In this document: positions 9,602-19,100 of the stretch, one piece after another
Numbering within the stretch: the first letter of the stretch is position 1
Layout of the letters: each line of letters opens with the position of its first letter
NCBI GenBank assembly: GCA_963742955.1
Contig: CAVUOA010000011.1
Coordinates: 1-64,000, forward strand
DNA: 64,000 nucleotides
Direction of reading: 5' to 3'
DNA from: CAVUOA01 sp963742955
GTDB lineage: Bacteria > Bacteroidota > Ignavibacteria > Tepidaquicellales > OLB5
The notes under the pieces: model-generated
Told to the model about the DNA's origin: nothing
Database searches by the model: none
The model's input: the letters and a program-made list of their open reading frames with translations, nothing else
Position numbers and translations under genes: made by a program

Positions 9602-10171
9602 TTATTTTTGAGGTTGGTAATGATTAATTACGATTCCGCAGTCATACTGAAATGAATCGATTAATTTTAATTTAAGTTTTCCTCTGATGGTTCCAAAGAT
9701 TGTTTTACCTTGACCGATAGCAACAGGATTAATGAATAAATAATAGTCATCAATTAATCCTTCTTTAATAAGTGATGAAACAAACGAAGCGCCGCCGTAA
9801 ACAATTATATCTTTGCCCGGCATATTTTTAAGTTTATTGATTTCATCTTTAAGTTCACCGTTTGCAACTTCGGTATTAATCCATTCTGATTTTGTTACGG
9901 TTTTTGAAAACACAACTTTAGACGTTTCAATCATTTTTCTCCCGAATGCATATTCCGGGTTCTTCGGGTCTTTTACTGTTTCAGACCAGTATGCAATAAA
10001 ACCCGGTGTCATTTTTCTCCCCAGAATAATTGTATCGGATGAATCGGTCAAATCATTAACAATCATTGCAATCTTATCATCCCAATTGAAAGACATCCAG
10101 TCAAGCTCATCATTCGGACCGCAGACAAACCCGTCTGCGGTCATTTGTACCTGTAATTTAAGTTTTCTCAT
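9602..10171 (-). CDS. Dihydrofolate-reductase-like protein (RibD C-terminal family)
   Basis: An intact 189-residue member of the same family as 8789-9345. It has MRKLKLQVQMTADGFVCGPNDELDW at the start, IILGRKMTPGFIAYW, the nucleotide-binding-type turn DIIVYGGASFVSSLI, and PVAIGQGKTIFG near the end. These proteins bind NADPH in related families, but the substrate is not known here. It sits in a minus-strand run of small enzymes that faces a GlxA-type regulator. Confidence 0.85.
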   Translation of the reverse strand: MRKLKLQVQMTADGFVCGPNDELDWMSFNWDDKIAMIVNDLTDSSDTIILGRKMTPGFIAYWSETVKDPKNPEYAFGRKMIETSKVVFSKTVTKSEWINTEVANGELKDEINKLKNMPGKDIIVYGGASFVSSLIKEGLIDDYYLFINPVAIGQGKTIFGTIRGKLKLKLIDSFQYDCGIVINHYQPQK

Positions 10172-10190
10172 TATAATCCTTTAGTTAAAA

Positions 10191-10595
10191 TTAACTGTTT
10201 ATTGATTTTCTGTTATCGACTGACCATTTCCCGGCACCGAATACAATAAGAATAACGCAGGCACCAAGCACCATAAGTGGAAAATTCCACCCTGCCGAAG
10301 TTGGGGTTACAAATCCAATTCCGTAAACAAACTGCATAACAATTATAGCTCCAATCATTATAATCATAAGTCCTCCGGAAGCCAGTCTTGTAAGAAATCC
10401 GATTAGAATGGCAGTTGCTCCAAGCGGTTCGGCAATAGAAAGCAGCCTTGTAACGAATAATAGGAATGCAGACATACCCGGCGTTTCCAATGACCAAAAC
10501 GGGAATTTAAAATATGCTGCTACATAAAATATTGATGCGGTTATTATACGCAATATGAGTAAAGATATATTTTGAAATTTTGTGTATGTCTGCAT
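10191..10595 (-). CDS. DoxX family membrane protein
   Basis: An intact 134-residue inner-membrane protein with four hydrophobic stretches and the DoxX pattern (LLILRIITASIFYVAAYFKF, PLGATAILIGFLTRLASGGLM, WNFPLMVLGACVILIVFGAGKWSVD). DoxX proteins are small four-helix quinone- or redox-linked membrane proteins whose role is usually unclear. It lies 19 bases downstream of no other gene on this strand than the VOC gene before it and is likely part of the same operon. Confidence 0.85.
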   Translation of the reverse strand: MQTYTKFQNISLLILRIITASIFYVAAYFKFPFWSLETPGMSAFLLFVTRLLSIAEPLGATAILIGFLTRLASGGLMIIMIGAIIVMQFVYGIGFVTPTSAGWNFPLMVLGACVILIVFGAGKWSVDNRKSINS

Positions 10596-10615
10596 TTGAT
10601 TAAATGTTTATAATT

Positions 10616-11029
10616 TTACATTCCTTTAGGCTGAAGAATACCTATACGGTTGCCTTCGGTATCCTGAAAGGCAATATAGAGACCGACTCCGGGGATATCA
10701 TCAGGTTCACCGGCTTTATTACCTCCGCCGATAATTTTGCCGCCTGCCTGCTCAACGCTTTTCAAAGAAGCGCGGATATCATCAACAGCAATTACAACAG
10801 TAGGATGTGAATGCTCTTTTGTTTTTTCGAAAAAGCCGCCGTTAATTGCACCGGGATTTTTAGGTCTGCCGTTAGAGTCAGGTTCGGTTGTTGTAACAAC
10901 AACATAGTTTCCCATTTCGGGGCCAAATTTCTGAGCGCTCCAGCCGAAAACTTTCGTGTAGAAATCAACCATACGGTCTTTGTTTTCTGCGGGCAATTCA
11001 AAATGGACTACTGGATTCATTTTAGACAT
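10616..11029 (-). CDS. VOC-family (glyoxalase-like) protein
   Basis: An intact 137-residue vicinal-oxygen-chelate protein. It has the paired beta-alpha-beta-beta-beta pattern: VHFELPAENKDRMVDFYTKVFGW in the first half and TVVIAVDDIRASLKSVEQAGGKI followed by GLYIAFQDTEGNRIGI in the second. The substrate cannot be read from the sequence. Members in such clusters are often annotated as glyoxalase or resistance-like proteins. Confidence 0.85.
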   Translation of the reverse strand: MSKMNPVVHFELPAENKDRMVDFYTKVFGWSAQKFGPEMGNYVVVTTTEPDSNGRPKNPGAINGGFFEKTKEHSHPTVVIAVDDIRASLKSVEQAGGKIIGGGNKAGEPDDIPGVGLYIAFQDTEGNRIGILQPKGM

Positions 11030-11071
11030 AGTAGTTTGATTTATATAGTTAATAAATAATAGTTAAAAATT

Positions 11072-11549
11072 TTATGCATTCTTTAATATATTAATATCGA
11101 GCTTTTTCATTTTAAGAAGTTCTGTCATAACTCTTTGTGACTTACCCGGTTCTTTACTTGACATTAATTTCCCGAGTTCGGTCGGAACAATCTGCCATGA
11201 TAAGCCGAATTTATCTTTCAGCCAGCCGCACATTGATTCCTCTCCGCCTCCTGATGTAAGTCTATTCCAATAATAATCTACTTCTTCCTGCGTATCGCAG
11301 TTTACAATAAGTGATACCGATTCATTAAATTTGAATATTGGACCTCCGTTTAGTGCCATAAACTCTCTGCCTTCAATCTCAAAAGTTACAGTCAGCACTG
11401 AACCTGCAGGCATTCCCGGAAGCTTTGGCGGAGTTTTCATCATATCGCGATGTGCCTCCGATTTTAGAATTTTTAAAAACAGATGTGTAAAATTTTACTG
11501 CTTCTTCTGCCTGAGTATCAAACCATAAGCAAGCTGAGATTTTCTGCAT
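11072..11549 (-). CDS. VOC protein, PhnB/3-demethylubiquinone methyltransferase-like (frameshifted)
   Basis: A VOC-superfamily protein of about 159 residues of the PhnB-like group (3-dmu-9_3-mt family name; not a proven methyltransferase). It starts MQKISACLWFDTQAEEAVKFYTSVFKNSKI and continues PAGSVLTVTFEIEGREFMALNGGPIFKFNESVSLIVNC...CGWLKDKFGLSWQIVP. One frame change near 11440 separates the first 40 residues from the rest. The ATG at 11549 gives the usual start. Confidence 0.8.
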
Positions 11550-11596
11550 AAGATAATTTCCTTCCATATAATTATTTTATATTCTTTATTTCGTTT

Positions 11597-12004
11597 TTAA
11601 CCAAGTTTTACCATACAAATCATATCAGTATCGTTCAAGTAATCTTCAAGACAGTACCCGTTCATATCAATCCGCGGGTCAGCCAGCAATTTCCTGAAGG
11701 TACTGCCAATTATACCTTCGTCATTTCTCCAGTTACGCAGAGTTTCACATATATAATCTCCTTTTCTGATAACGAAAACATCACATCCTAATTTTACTGC
11801 TTCGCCGGGATAAGTTTCTTCAGCCGCAGCTTTGTATATAATTTCTCCCGTAGAGCTTTGATGGGAAATTCCGTAAATTTTTCTTTCACCATTTTTATCA
11901 ATGAGAGAATGCAGTTTTTTATGGGCTTCCCCCACACCTGAGGGAAATGAATCTGCTTTAATATAGAAAACTCTAATGTCGTCTTTAAGGTTCTGAATTT
12001 CCAT
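11597..12004 (-). CDS. Conserved small protein, possibly GyrI-like
   Basis: An intact 135-residue soluble protein that I do not firmly recognise. It reads MEIQNLKDDIRVFYIKADSFPSGVGEAHKKLHSLI and has a central GISHQSSTGEIIYKAAAEE block. The layout resembles the effector-binding (GyrI-like) fold, which would suit a cluster of detoxification-type enzymes, but no decisive motif is visible. It is the first gene of the minus-strand run and lies 144 bases from the divergent GlxA-type regulator. Confidence 0.5.
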   Translation of the reverse strand: MEIQNLKDDIRVFYIKADSFPSGVGEAHKKLHSLIDKNGERKIYGISHQSSTGEIIYKAAAEETYPGEAVKLGCDVFVIRKGDYICETLRNWRNDEGIIGSTFRKLLADPRIDMNGYCLEDYLNDTDMICMVKLG

Positions 12005-12044
12005 TATATTGAAATTTTAATTATTTACTAATTTTTCACTGTCG

Positions 12045-12052
12045 CAAAAGTA
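12045..12052 (-). promoter_or_regulatory. Possible -7 promoter element (TACTTTTG)
   Basis: TACTTTTG on the minus strand fits the Bacteroidota TAnnTTTG element and would place the transcript start about 35 bases before the 12004 start codon. I find no matching TTG at the expected upstream distance, so support is partial. Confidence 0.35.
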
Positions 12053-12113
12053 CCTTACAAACATAGTGTCATTTTACCCATTGCACAATTGGTAAATACG
12101 ACAATCTTACGGG

Positions 12114-12145
12114 TTGATTACGACAAAGTTAAAATGTAACTTTGT
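12114..12145 (+). promoter_or_regulatory. Promoter overlapped by a perfect inverted repeat (operator)
   Basis: TTG (12114-12116), 20 bases, then TAACTTTG (12137-12144) match the Bacteroidota -33/-7 promoter. The -7 box lies inside a perfect 9-base inverted repeat, ACAAAGTTA / TAACTTTGT (12123-12145), that ends three bases before the regulator's ATG. The expected start of transcription falls at the ATG itself, so the message may be leaderless. No ribosome site is visible. Autoregulation by the regulator is inferred. Confidence 0.55.
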
Positions 12146-12148
12146 ACC

Positions 12149-13130
12149 ATGAAAACAATAACAATTTTAGCTCCCGAAGGAGCGGTTCTTTCAAGCATAG
12201 CAGACCCGCGTTACATGTTTACGGCTGTAAATGACCTTTTAAAAAGCTCGGGCAAAAAGCCTATGTTTAAAGTACAGATTGCTGGACTTACAAATGAGAT
12301 TAAGCTCAATGACGGATTGTTTACAATTAATCCGGACATACTTATTGATGTTGCTGATAAAACAGACCTTATTATAATACCTGCTCTAAGCGGTGAAATG
12401 GAAAACGCAATTGAAATCAATAAAGATTTTATCCCATGGATTGTTGAACAGTATAAAAACGGCTCAGAAGTTGCCAGCCTTTGTATAGGGGCATTCCTTT
12501 TGGCAGCAACGGGACTGCTTAAAGGTAAACAATGCTCAACTCACTGGCTTTATGCCAACCAGTTCAGAAATATGTTTCCCGATATTATGCTTGTTGACGA
12601 TAAAGTAGTTACCGAACAAAACGGGCTGTTTACAAGCGGCGGAGCCACTACCCTGTGGAACCTGCTTTTATACCTTGTTGAAAAATACACGGATAGAGAA
12701 ACTGCAATTTTGGCAACAAAATTTTTTCTGCTTGATATCGGACGCAGAAGCCAGTCATCATTTTCGATATTCCGCGGTCAAAAAGACCATGACGATGAAA
12801 CCGTAAAACAGGCACAGGAATACATAGAGTTAAATTTTCATGATAAAATAACCGTAGATAAACTGTGTGACTATGTACGGCGTAGGACGCAGAACTTTTG
12901 AACGCAGATTCAAGAAAGCCACATCAAACACAATTGTTGAATATATTCAGAGAGTAAAAATAGAAGCTGCAAAAAAACAGCTTGAAACAGGCAGAAAAAC
13001 AATAAACGAAGTAATGTACGAAACCGGGTACACCGACTCAAAGGCTTTCCGCGAAGTATTTAAGAAAGTTGCAGGTATGTCACCGATAGATTACCGCAAT
13101 AAATATAACAAAGAACCGGCTGTTTTATAA
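12149..13130 (+). CDS. GlxA-type regulator: DJ-1/PfpI domain plus AraC DNA-binding domain (frameshifted)
   Basis: A transcription regulator of about 327 residues. Residues 1-190 form a DJ-1/PfpI (class I glutamine amidotransferase-like) sensor domain with the nucleophile-elbow Cys at 112 (EVASLCIGAF) and a His in CSTHW. The C-terminal part is an AraC double helix-turn-helix (YGVGRRTFERRFKKATSNTIVEYIQ, then INEVMYETGYTDSKAFREVFKKVAGMSPIDYR). A frame change near 12870-12885 splits the two. It is divergent from the run of small enzymes at 7964-12004, the usual layout for a regulator and its targets. The ligand is unknown. Confidence 0.85.
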
Positions 13131-13284
13131 TTAAAGGTTTTTCACAAATTCTGCAATCCTGTTACAGTTTACCTTATCTCTTCACCAGTCATGAAATTTT
13201 TACTGCGTATTTCTATGTTCCGGCAGGTTCAATTACATTTCACTTTTTTAGGTGTAAAATTTCCACTAAATTAATCCTCACATC

Positions 13285-14021
13285 ATGGAGAGATTAACAA
13301 AGGAACATTACGAAAATCATCTTGCCGTGATATTACTCATGGATGTTCGGTGATTTTGAAGCAAGACTGAATGAATCGGAGGAGTTTTTCAAAAATCATG
13401 TATAATATACCCCAGGCGGAAACAGCATTGCAATTGATTTAGGCTGCGGCAGCGGGATGCAGTCCATTCCCCTTGCAAAGCTCGGATATAAGTGTTATGG
13501 CTGTCGATTTCAGCAGAAAACTGCTTGATGAGCTGAACTCAGAAAGAAAAAATCTGAATATACAAGCTATTGAAGCTGACATAATGGATTTTGAAAAATA
13601 TTCCAAATTCAAATCCTGAGCTTATAGTTTGCATGGGTGATACTTTGACTCATTTAAATTCATTAAATGATGTGAATAAACTGATTGAGAATTGCAGAAA
13701 AATATTATCTCCGAGATGGTAAATTTATTATTTCATACAGAGATTTAAGCGAAGAGCTTATAGAGTGAAAGCAGATTCATTCCCGTTAGAAGCACTGATG
13801 ATACAATTTTCACTTGTTTCCTTGAATATGAAAAAGAATACGTGACGGTTCATGATATGATCAATGAAAATGAAACAAGAAAATGGAAGCAGAAAGTAAG
13901 TTCATATAAAAAACTGAAACTCCACGTCATACTGTTAATTCAGATGCTTGAGGATAGCGGATTCAAAATAGATTTCACTGAGAATTTAAATGGATTTATA
14001 TACATAATCTGTTCAAAGTAA
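13285..14021 (+). CDS. Class I SAM-dependent methyltransferase (many frameshifts)
   Basis: Conceptual repair across several frames gives a methyltransferase of about 245 residues. Start is MERLTKEHYENHLA, the SAM-binding motif I is IDLGCGSGMQSIPLAKLG, then AVDFSRKLLDELN, ELIVCMGDTLTHL and YRDLSEELIE, ending NGFIYIICSK. At least six indels are needed. Breaks are spread evenly and all family blocks survive, which favours poor assembly over an old pseudogene, though decay cannot be excluded. Substrate unknown. It is followed directly by the VIT-type carrier. Confidence 0.6.
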
Positions 14022-14027
14022 AAATTT

Positions 14028-14719
14028 ATGAAGCAGGAACATACAGAAAAGCATTTTACATCGAGTGACGTTGTAAGAGATATCGTTATTGGCATGTCAG
14101 ACGGGTTTACAGTGCCTTTTGCGTTGCGGCGGGACTCTCCGGTGCGGTTGACAGCACAAACATCATAGTGATTGCCGGTATTGCTGAAATTGCAGCCGGC
14201 TCGATTGCAATGGGACTCGGGGGCTACCTTGCTGCTAAAAGCGATGCTGAACATTACTACAGTGAGAAGAAACGGGAAGAAAAGGAAGTAGAAGAAGTAC
14301 CCGACATTGAAGCAAAAGAAGTATCTGACATCCTTCAGGATTACGGTTTAACAGAAGACGAAAGCAAGCCGGTTGTTACTGCGTTGACCAAGCGAAAAAA
14401 ATCATGGATTGATTTCATGATGCGGTTTGAGCTCGGACTTGAAGAACCCAATCCCAAACGGGCACGCAACAGCGCTTTGACTATTGCCGCGTCTTACGTA
14501 GCTGGAGGGTTTATTCCGCTATCTCCTTATATATTTATTAACGTACCCCACTCGGCATTACTTATATCCGTAATTATAACTTTAGCTGCGCTTGCTATTT
14601 TCGGATTTATCAAAGGAAAGTTTATAGGAACAGTACCATTTAAAAACGCAATACAAACACTTGTTACTGGCGGACTTGCTGCAGGTGCAGCGTTTTTTAT
14701 TGCAAAATTAATATCATAA
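14028..14719 (+). CDS. VIT1/CCC1-family iron/manganese transporter (one frameshift)
   Basis: A membrane carrier of the VIT1/CCC1 family, about 230 residues, that moves Fe2+ or Mn2+ out of the cytoplasm in known members. The N-terminal signature is RDIVIGMSDGFTVPFAL, then AGLSGAVDSTNIIVIAGI and AEIAAGSIAMGLGGYLAAKS. A charged Glu-rich metal-binding loop follows (HYYSEKKREEKEVEEV). Three more hydrophobic stretches end the protein. One base is missing near 14120, so an ORF starting at 14168 would lose the first helix; the ATG at 14028 restores it. Confidence 0.85.
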
Positions 14720-14732
14720 CAAGAGGTGAAAT

Positions 14733-15375
14733 ATGAAATTCATTCGCAAAAACAGTCTTGCTGAAACTGTCGATTCAGTTAATGAAGCATTATTTTTCGG
14801 AAAAAAAATTTCCGAAAGAGAAAGAAAGAAACAGCCAGGTGGCTGGCATCCCAGTCAGGGAGTTAAAGGCTCCTACTGGGGAATGATTGCTCCAACCGGA
14901 CATGATTTTGAAACAGGGATAAAACTTTTACAGGGGAAACAATTACAACAGGAGCAGGAACATCACATATACTCGGTGAAGAAGCAAGCAGGGCAATAAT
15001 TGCGCTTGGGGTAAAAGATAAAACTGTTTCGGAAGCAGTCAGTGAATCAAATAAAGGATTTGAAACAGCAATGAAACACTGGCTTTCTGCGGTAAGGATG
15101 AAGGGAAATACTGCTGCGGTCCATGTACAGCATCATACTGGCGTCACTTGGCTGCGGGAGGATTAAAAAACCAGAAAAAACGCCTTGATATGGGGATGAA
15201 GTATCTTAGCAAGATGCGTGACGGCAAAGGAAAATGGAAGAAAATACCGTATTATTATACTTTGCTTGCATTGAGTGAAATAACATTCAACTTTGGCCGA
15301 AAAAGAGCTGAAATACACTGCTCCTGTATTAGAAAGATTTAAGGAGAGCTTCAAACGGAAGTATAGTACCAAATA
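14733..15375 (+). CDS. Unknown protein after VIT carrier (frameshifted)
   Basis: I do not recognise this family. Following reading frames across breaks near 14930, 15110 and 15290 gives about 213 residues. The start is MKFIRKNSLAETVDSVNEALFFGKKISERERKK. Next come GWHPSQGVKGSYWGMIAPTG, an alpha-rich middle (KDKTVSEAVSESNKGFETAMKHW), GPCTASYWRHLAAGGLKNQKKRLDMG, and ALSEITFNLAEKELKYTAPVLERFKESF. It starts 13 bases after the VIT gene behind an AAGAGGTG ribosome site, so a link to metal handling is possible. Confidence 0.5.
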
Positions 15376-15509
15376 AGAAGGAAATTATTGGCAGAAAGAA
15401 TTCTTAAGATAGTGTAAGATTAATTTTCTCCGTATAAATATTTTGTCACACTCCCCTCTTTCTTTTGTCTAACCAATATAGTCTGCATTTTAAATCAATT
15501 TATTTAATC

Positions 15510-15982
15510 ATGAATTATTTTCTAAATATATTTATTGCATTTTTTTTGTTTGCATTATGCTCACATAACATACGCCCAGACAGATAAAGACAAAGAAGAT
15601 GCTTAAGCAGGTTGATATTGATTTTTCATAACCTTTCGGCGGAAAAAGGAATGAATCATGGCTTTTTTAACATATGCTGATGACGATGCGTTTTATTAAA
15701 GACCGGAAAGCTATCCCATACGAAGGAATTGCAAAAATAAGAGAAAGATACTCTAGCGATCGCTGATACTTCATTTGCACTGCTTATGGACACCATGTTA
15801 TGCAGATATTGCAGCAATCATTGGACCTTGGTTACACATACGGCACATGGGAATTAAATAAAAAGACGATGAAGGAAACCCGCAGGTATCATATAGGGCA
15901 CATACGTAACAATATGGAAAAAGAGACAAAAACGGGGAATGGAAATTCGTTTTGATACAGGTAATTCCGGATTGGGAGAAAT
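15510..15982 (+). CDS. Secreted DUF4440 / NTF2-like protein (heavily frameshifted)
   Basis: Repair over at least five breaks gives an export signal (MNYFLNIFIAFFLFALCSHN), then DFHNLSAEKGMNHAFLTYADDDAVLL, DADTSFALLWTPCYADIAA, LDLGYTYGTWELNKKDDEGN and YGTYVTIWKK then NGEWKFVLDTGN. This order and spacing are typical of DUF4440 / ketosteroid-isomerase-like domains. Whether it is a real pseudogene or an error-rich stretch cannot be told from one sequence. The exact end is uncertain because the last frame is unclear. Confidence 0.5.
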
Positions 15983-16033
15983 AAAAATTATTTGTATGAA
16001 TTTATCTCTTTCAATAACCGGATTAACCTAAGA

Positions 16034-16072
16034 TAAAAAAAGAGATTCCATCCTTAAAAAGATGGAATCTCT
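16034..16072 (-). terminator. Rho-independent terminator
   Basis: A perfect 12-base inverted repeat (AGAGATTCCATC, 16041-16052, with GATGGAATCTCT, 16061-16072) with an 8-base loop is followed on the minus strand by a run of T (16034-16040). It lies 67 bases past the stop of the alpha-2-macroglobulin gene and could also act on the plus-strand gene ending near 15982. Confidence 0.8.
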
Positions 16073-16107
16073 TTGTATACAATTTATTTATCGGTTTTCC
16101 AGCTGCT

Positions 16108-16139
16108 TCCGAAAATCGGAACGGGCGGGAATGACAATA
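16108..16139. repeat. Partial REP-like element touching a stop codon
   Basis: TTCCGaaaatCGGAA followed by CGGGCGGGAATGACAATAT abuts the stop codon of the alpha-2-macroglobulin gene. The ending GGGAATGACAATAT closely matches the ending of the element at 26799-26826 (GGGGATGACAATAT), which also lies beside a stop codon. Confidence 0.55.
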
Positions 16140-19100
16140 TTAATCTTCTATTTCCAATCTTAATTCTTCGCTGGAGCCGCGGACTTCAGGATAATACATT
16201 AACATACCGGTAGCGGGAATCACATTATATGTGCCGGGTATCTGCGCATGGAGTATGTAAGAGAATTCATAAGTATCACCCCAGAGATATGTTGCAAAGA
16301 ATGATACACGGTTATCTCTTATATCCTTATCGGCATACCACCATCTCCACCAATAGTAATCATACCCGCTGTAATCTTTTTCTTCATCGATTGTAAATGC
16401 CCAATCATCTTTAACCACTTCACATCCTGCAGGGATGGGGTCTTCGAGCATAAAGTACTGCATATTTTCTTCTTTCGAGCTAACTTTTACTTTTACAAGA
16501 ATTTCATCCCCTGATTTCACTTTCCCGTCGAAGTATCTCTTCTTATATACAATCTTGTTATCGGAATACCTTGTGTACTGCTCAAGCTTGAAATATTCTT
16601 TTTCAACCCTGAAGCCATCCTCACGCGGATGGATTTTCTCTTCATTTGTGTAATAAGAAAGCTGTGTTGAAACATATACTTTGCCGTTACCTGATTTTTC
16701 AACCTTCAAATCATTTACGCCTGCTTTAAGCTTGCTTCCGTCTATTTCAATCGGGACCGTCTTGCTGAATACATCTTCTCTTGTCATTTTCTTTTCAAGA
16801 TAAAGCTCATTGTTCACCCACACTTTTACGCTGTAATCGGGTTCAAGCTCTTTGGATTTCTTTAGGTAATCCACCATTGCATATACTATAAATGAAGTCT
16901 GCTGTGTGCTGTTCCATCCGCCGCCGTGGCGCTGCATTAAAAGCCAGCGTATTGCTTTGTTCAGAATCTCAGGATTCTGCGAAATGTAGCTTTGGTTGCT
17001 TATAAGAGCCTTAATTGCCATTGCAGTTGTCTGAATCTTATCTTCCTGCCAGTTGTAGTGCCATGCTTCACCGCCCCAGTAAGCTCCGCTCTCACCGGCC
17101 GATTGAACATCTTTCAGCAGCATATCGGCATATTTCTTCGCAGTTTGGTCATCGCCAATGTTTGTTGCCGTCATTGAAATCAACCCTATTGCGTAATCGT
17201 TTAATTTTTCTTTTTCCAATATCTTGAACTGTTCACTGAACAATTTTGCATCCTTTGTTTCGGCGAATGAAAGCGAGTATATCATATATGCGCGTGTTGT
17301 CACATCAAGATTTTCACCGCCTGAATTAAGCTGTGATTTAAGCGAAGCTATTCCTTTGGTAAGAACATCCTGCTTAACATCGTAGCCTGCTGATTTAGCC
17401 AGGCTTAATCCGTAGATTACATATGAAGTCATGAACGGGTGCGACTCGTCAGTTTGTCCACCATCCCCAGCCTCCGTCATAGTGCTGCATCGAATACAGA
17501 CGGTTAAATCCGGCTTCAACCATCTTCGGCAAATCTTTTTTGGTTGCATCACTGATTGGAGCGTTTAACTCTTTGAATGCATCTGCAACAATAACTGTCG
17601 GGAGGAAGCGGCTCATTGTCTGCTCTACACATCCGTAGGGATAACCCACAAGCTCATCCAGAGCTGTCAGCATTGTCGATGCAAGCGAAGGCTCAACGTT
17701 AAGCACAAGCTTTGTGCTTCGCATATCAGTATAATCCGGGATTTTAATTTCTTTAATTTCTGTTTTATTCTCGTCCGATATATCCGCAGAAATGTACTGC
17801 TCAAGCTTTAAGCCGTGCGGCTGAAGCGGGACTTTAAGCTCAACTGCATCGGATTCTTCATTGGTTAATGCTGTTGCAGTCAGCTTTGCAAATCCCATAG
17901 GCTCGGTTACTTTTATTTTCCAGTCGATTCTCTTTTCTTCATTCTTGCCCATTACAAAAGTTTTTTCCTGCGAATCACCCAATATTTCTAGATTTTCAAC
18001 CTTCAGGCTGAGCTTAGTATTCTTATCGCTTTCAAGGTAGTTATGCACTATTGTTGAAATCGTAACTTCATCGCCCTGCTGGAAGAAACGCGGTGTTTCC
18101 ATCCTGACAAGCAAATCTTTGCGTGTAATAACCGTGTTCGTCATCTGCCCTACCTTTGTATCCTCGGTAATTACTCTTGATGTAATTCTCCATGTTGTCA
18201 GGTTATCCGGATATTTTACTCTCACATCGGCATAACCGTTAGCATCGGTCATAACTGAAGGTGACCAGTAAATAGCATCACGGAAATCACTTCTTAAATC
18301 TGCTGCAACAAAAGTTTCTAAACCTTCACCGTCTTTATCATCACCTTTTTTGTATGCTTCTTTGCGGTCAGCCAGCACACCATCCACTGATTTTGTTTTC
18401 TCTTCTAACTCACGTCCGCCTCTGAGTTCTATTCCGGATTCACTCGTCATTGGAGCCTGCATAATATTTCCCAATTCGTCACCAATCATTAATCCTTCTG
18501 AGTCTGCTTTTAATGTTATAGTTATGGTCTGACCTTTCTTAACATTAAGCTCCTGTTCACTTTCCTTAGTTTTCTTACCCTGCAGAACACTGATTTGGTA
18601 TTCTCCCGCCGGCAGCTTGAATTCAAATTCACCTTCTGACCCAGTTGTGCAGGCAATATAATCACCGTCGATTACAATAGTTGCGTATTGAATGGGATTG
18701 CCCTTCTTATCCTTAAGAGTACCTTTTATAGTGCCAAGGTCACTTTCATTCGTATTCTTTACATTAAATCTCTCGTAAATTGTAATCAGGCGAGAATAGC
18801 CGTAATATGAATACGAACCGCTGTAATGCGCGCTGACTGAATTGAATTTAGGCGAGTAGAAAAATTTTCTTATATCTTTTGTGATATCAGGATGAATTGC
18901 ATAGATACTTTCATCGACTATACCCAGAGATACTTCAGCGTTCGATACGGGATTTCCGCTTTCATCGGTAACCCTCACATTAATTGTCCCGTCATCTTTG
19001 GGTTTATATGTGTTTTTATCAGTTCCGATTGATACCGTTAAGAATTTCGATTCAGGAATTACCATAACCGACCTGCTTCCCGAATAAAAGCTGCCGTTAT

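Noticed and set aside
17015..17227. Plus-strand ORFs inside the alpha-2-macroglobulin gene
   Set aside because: No domain or ribosome site; the minus strand is clearly coding.
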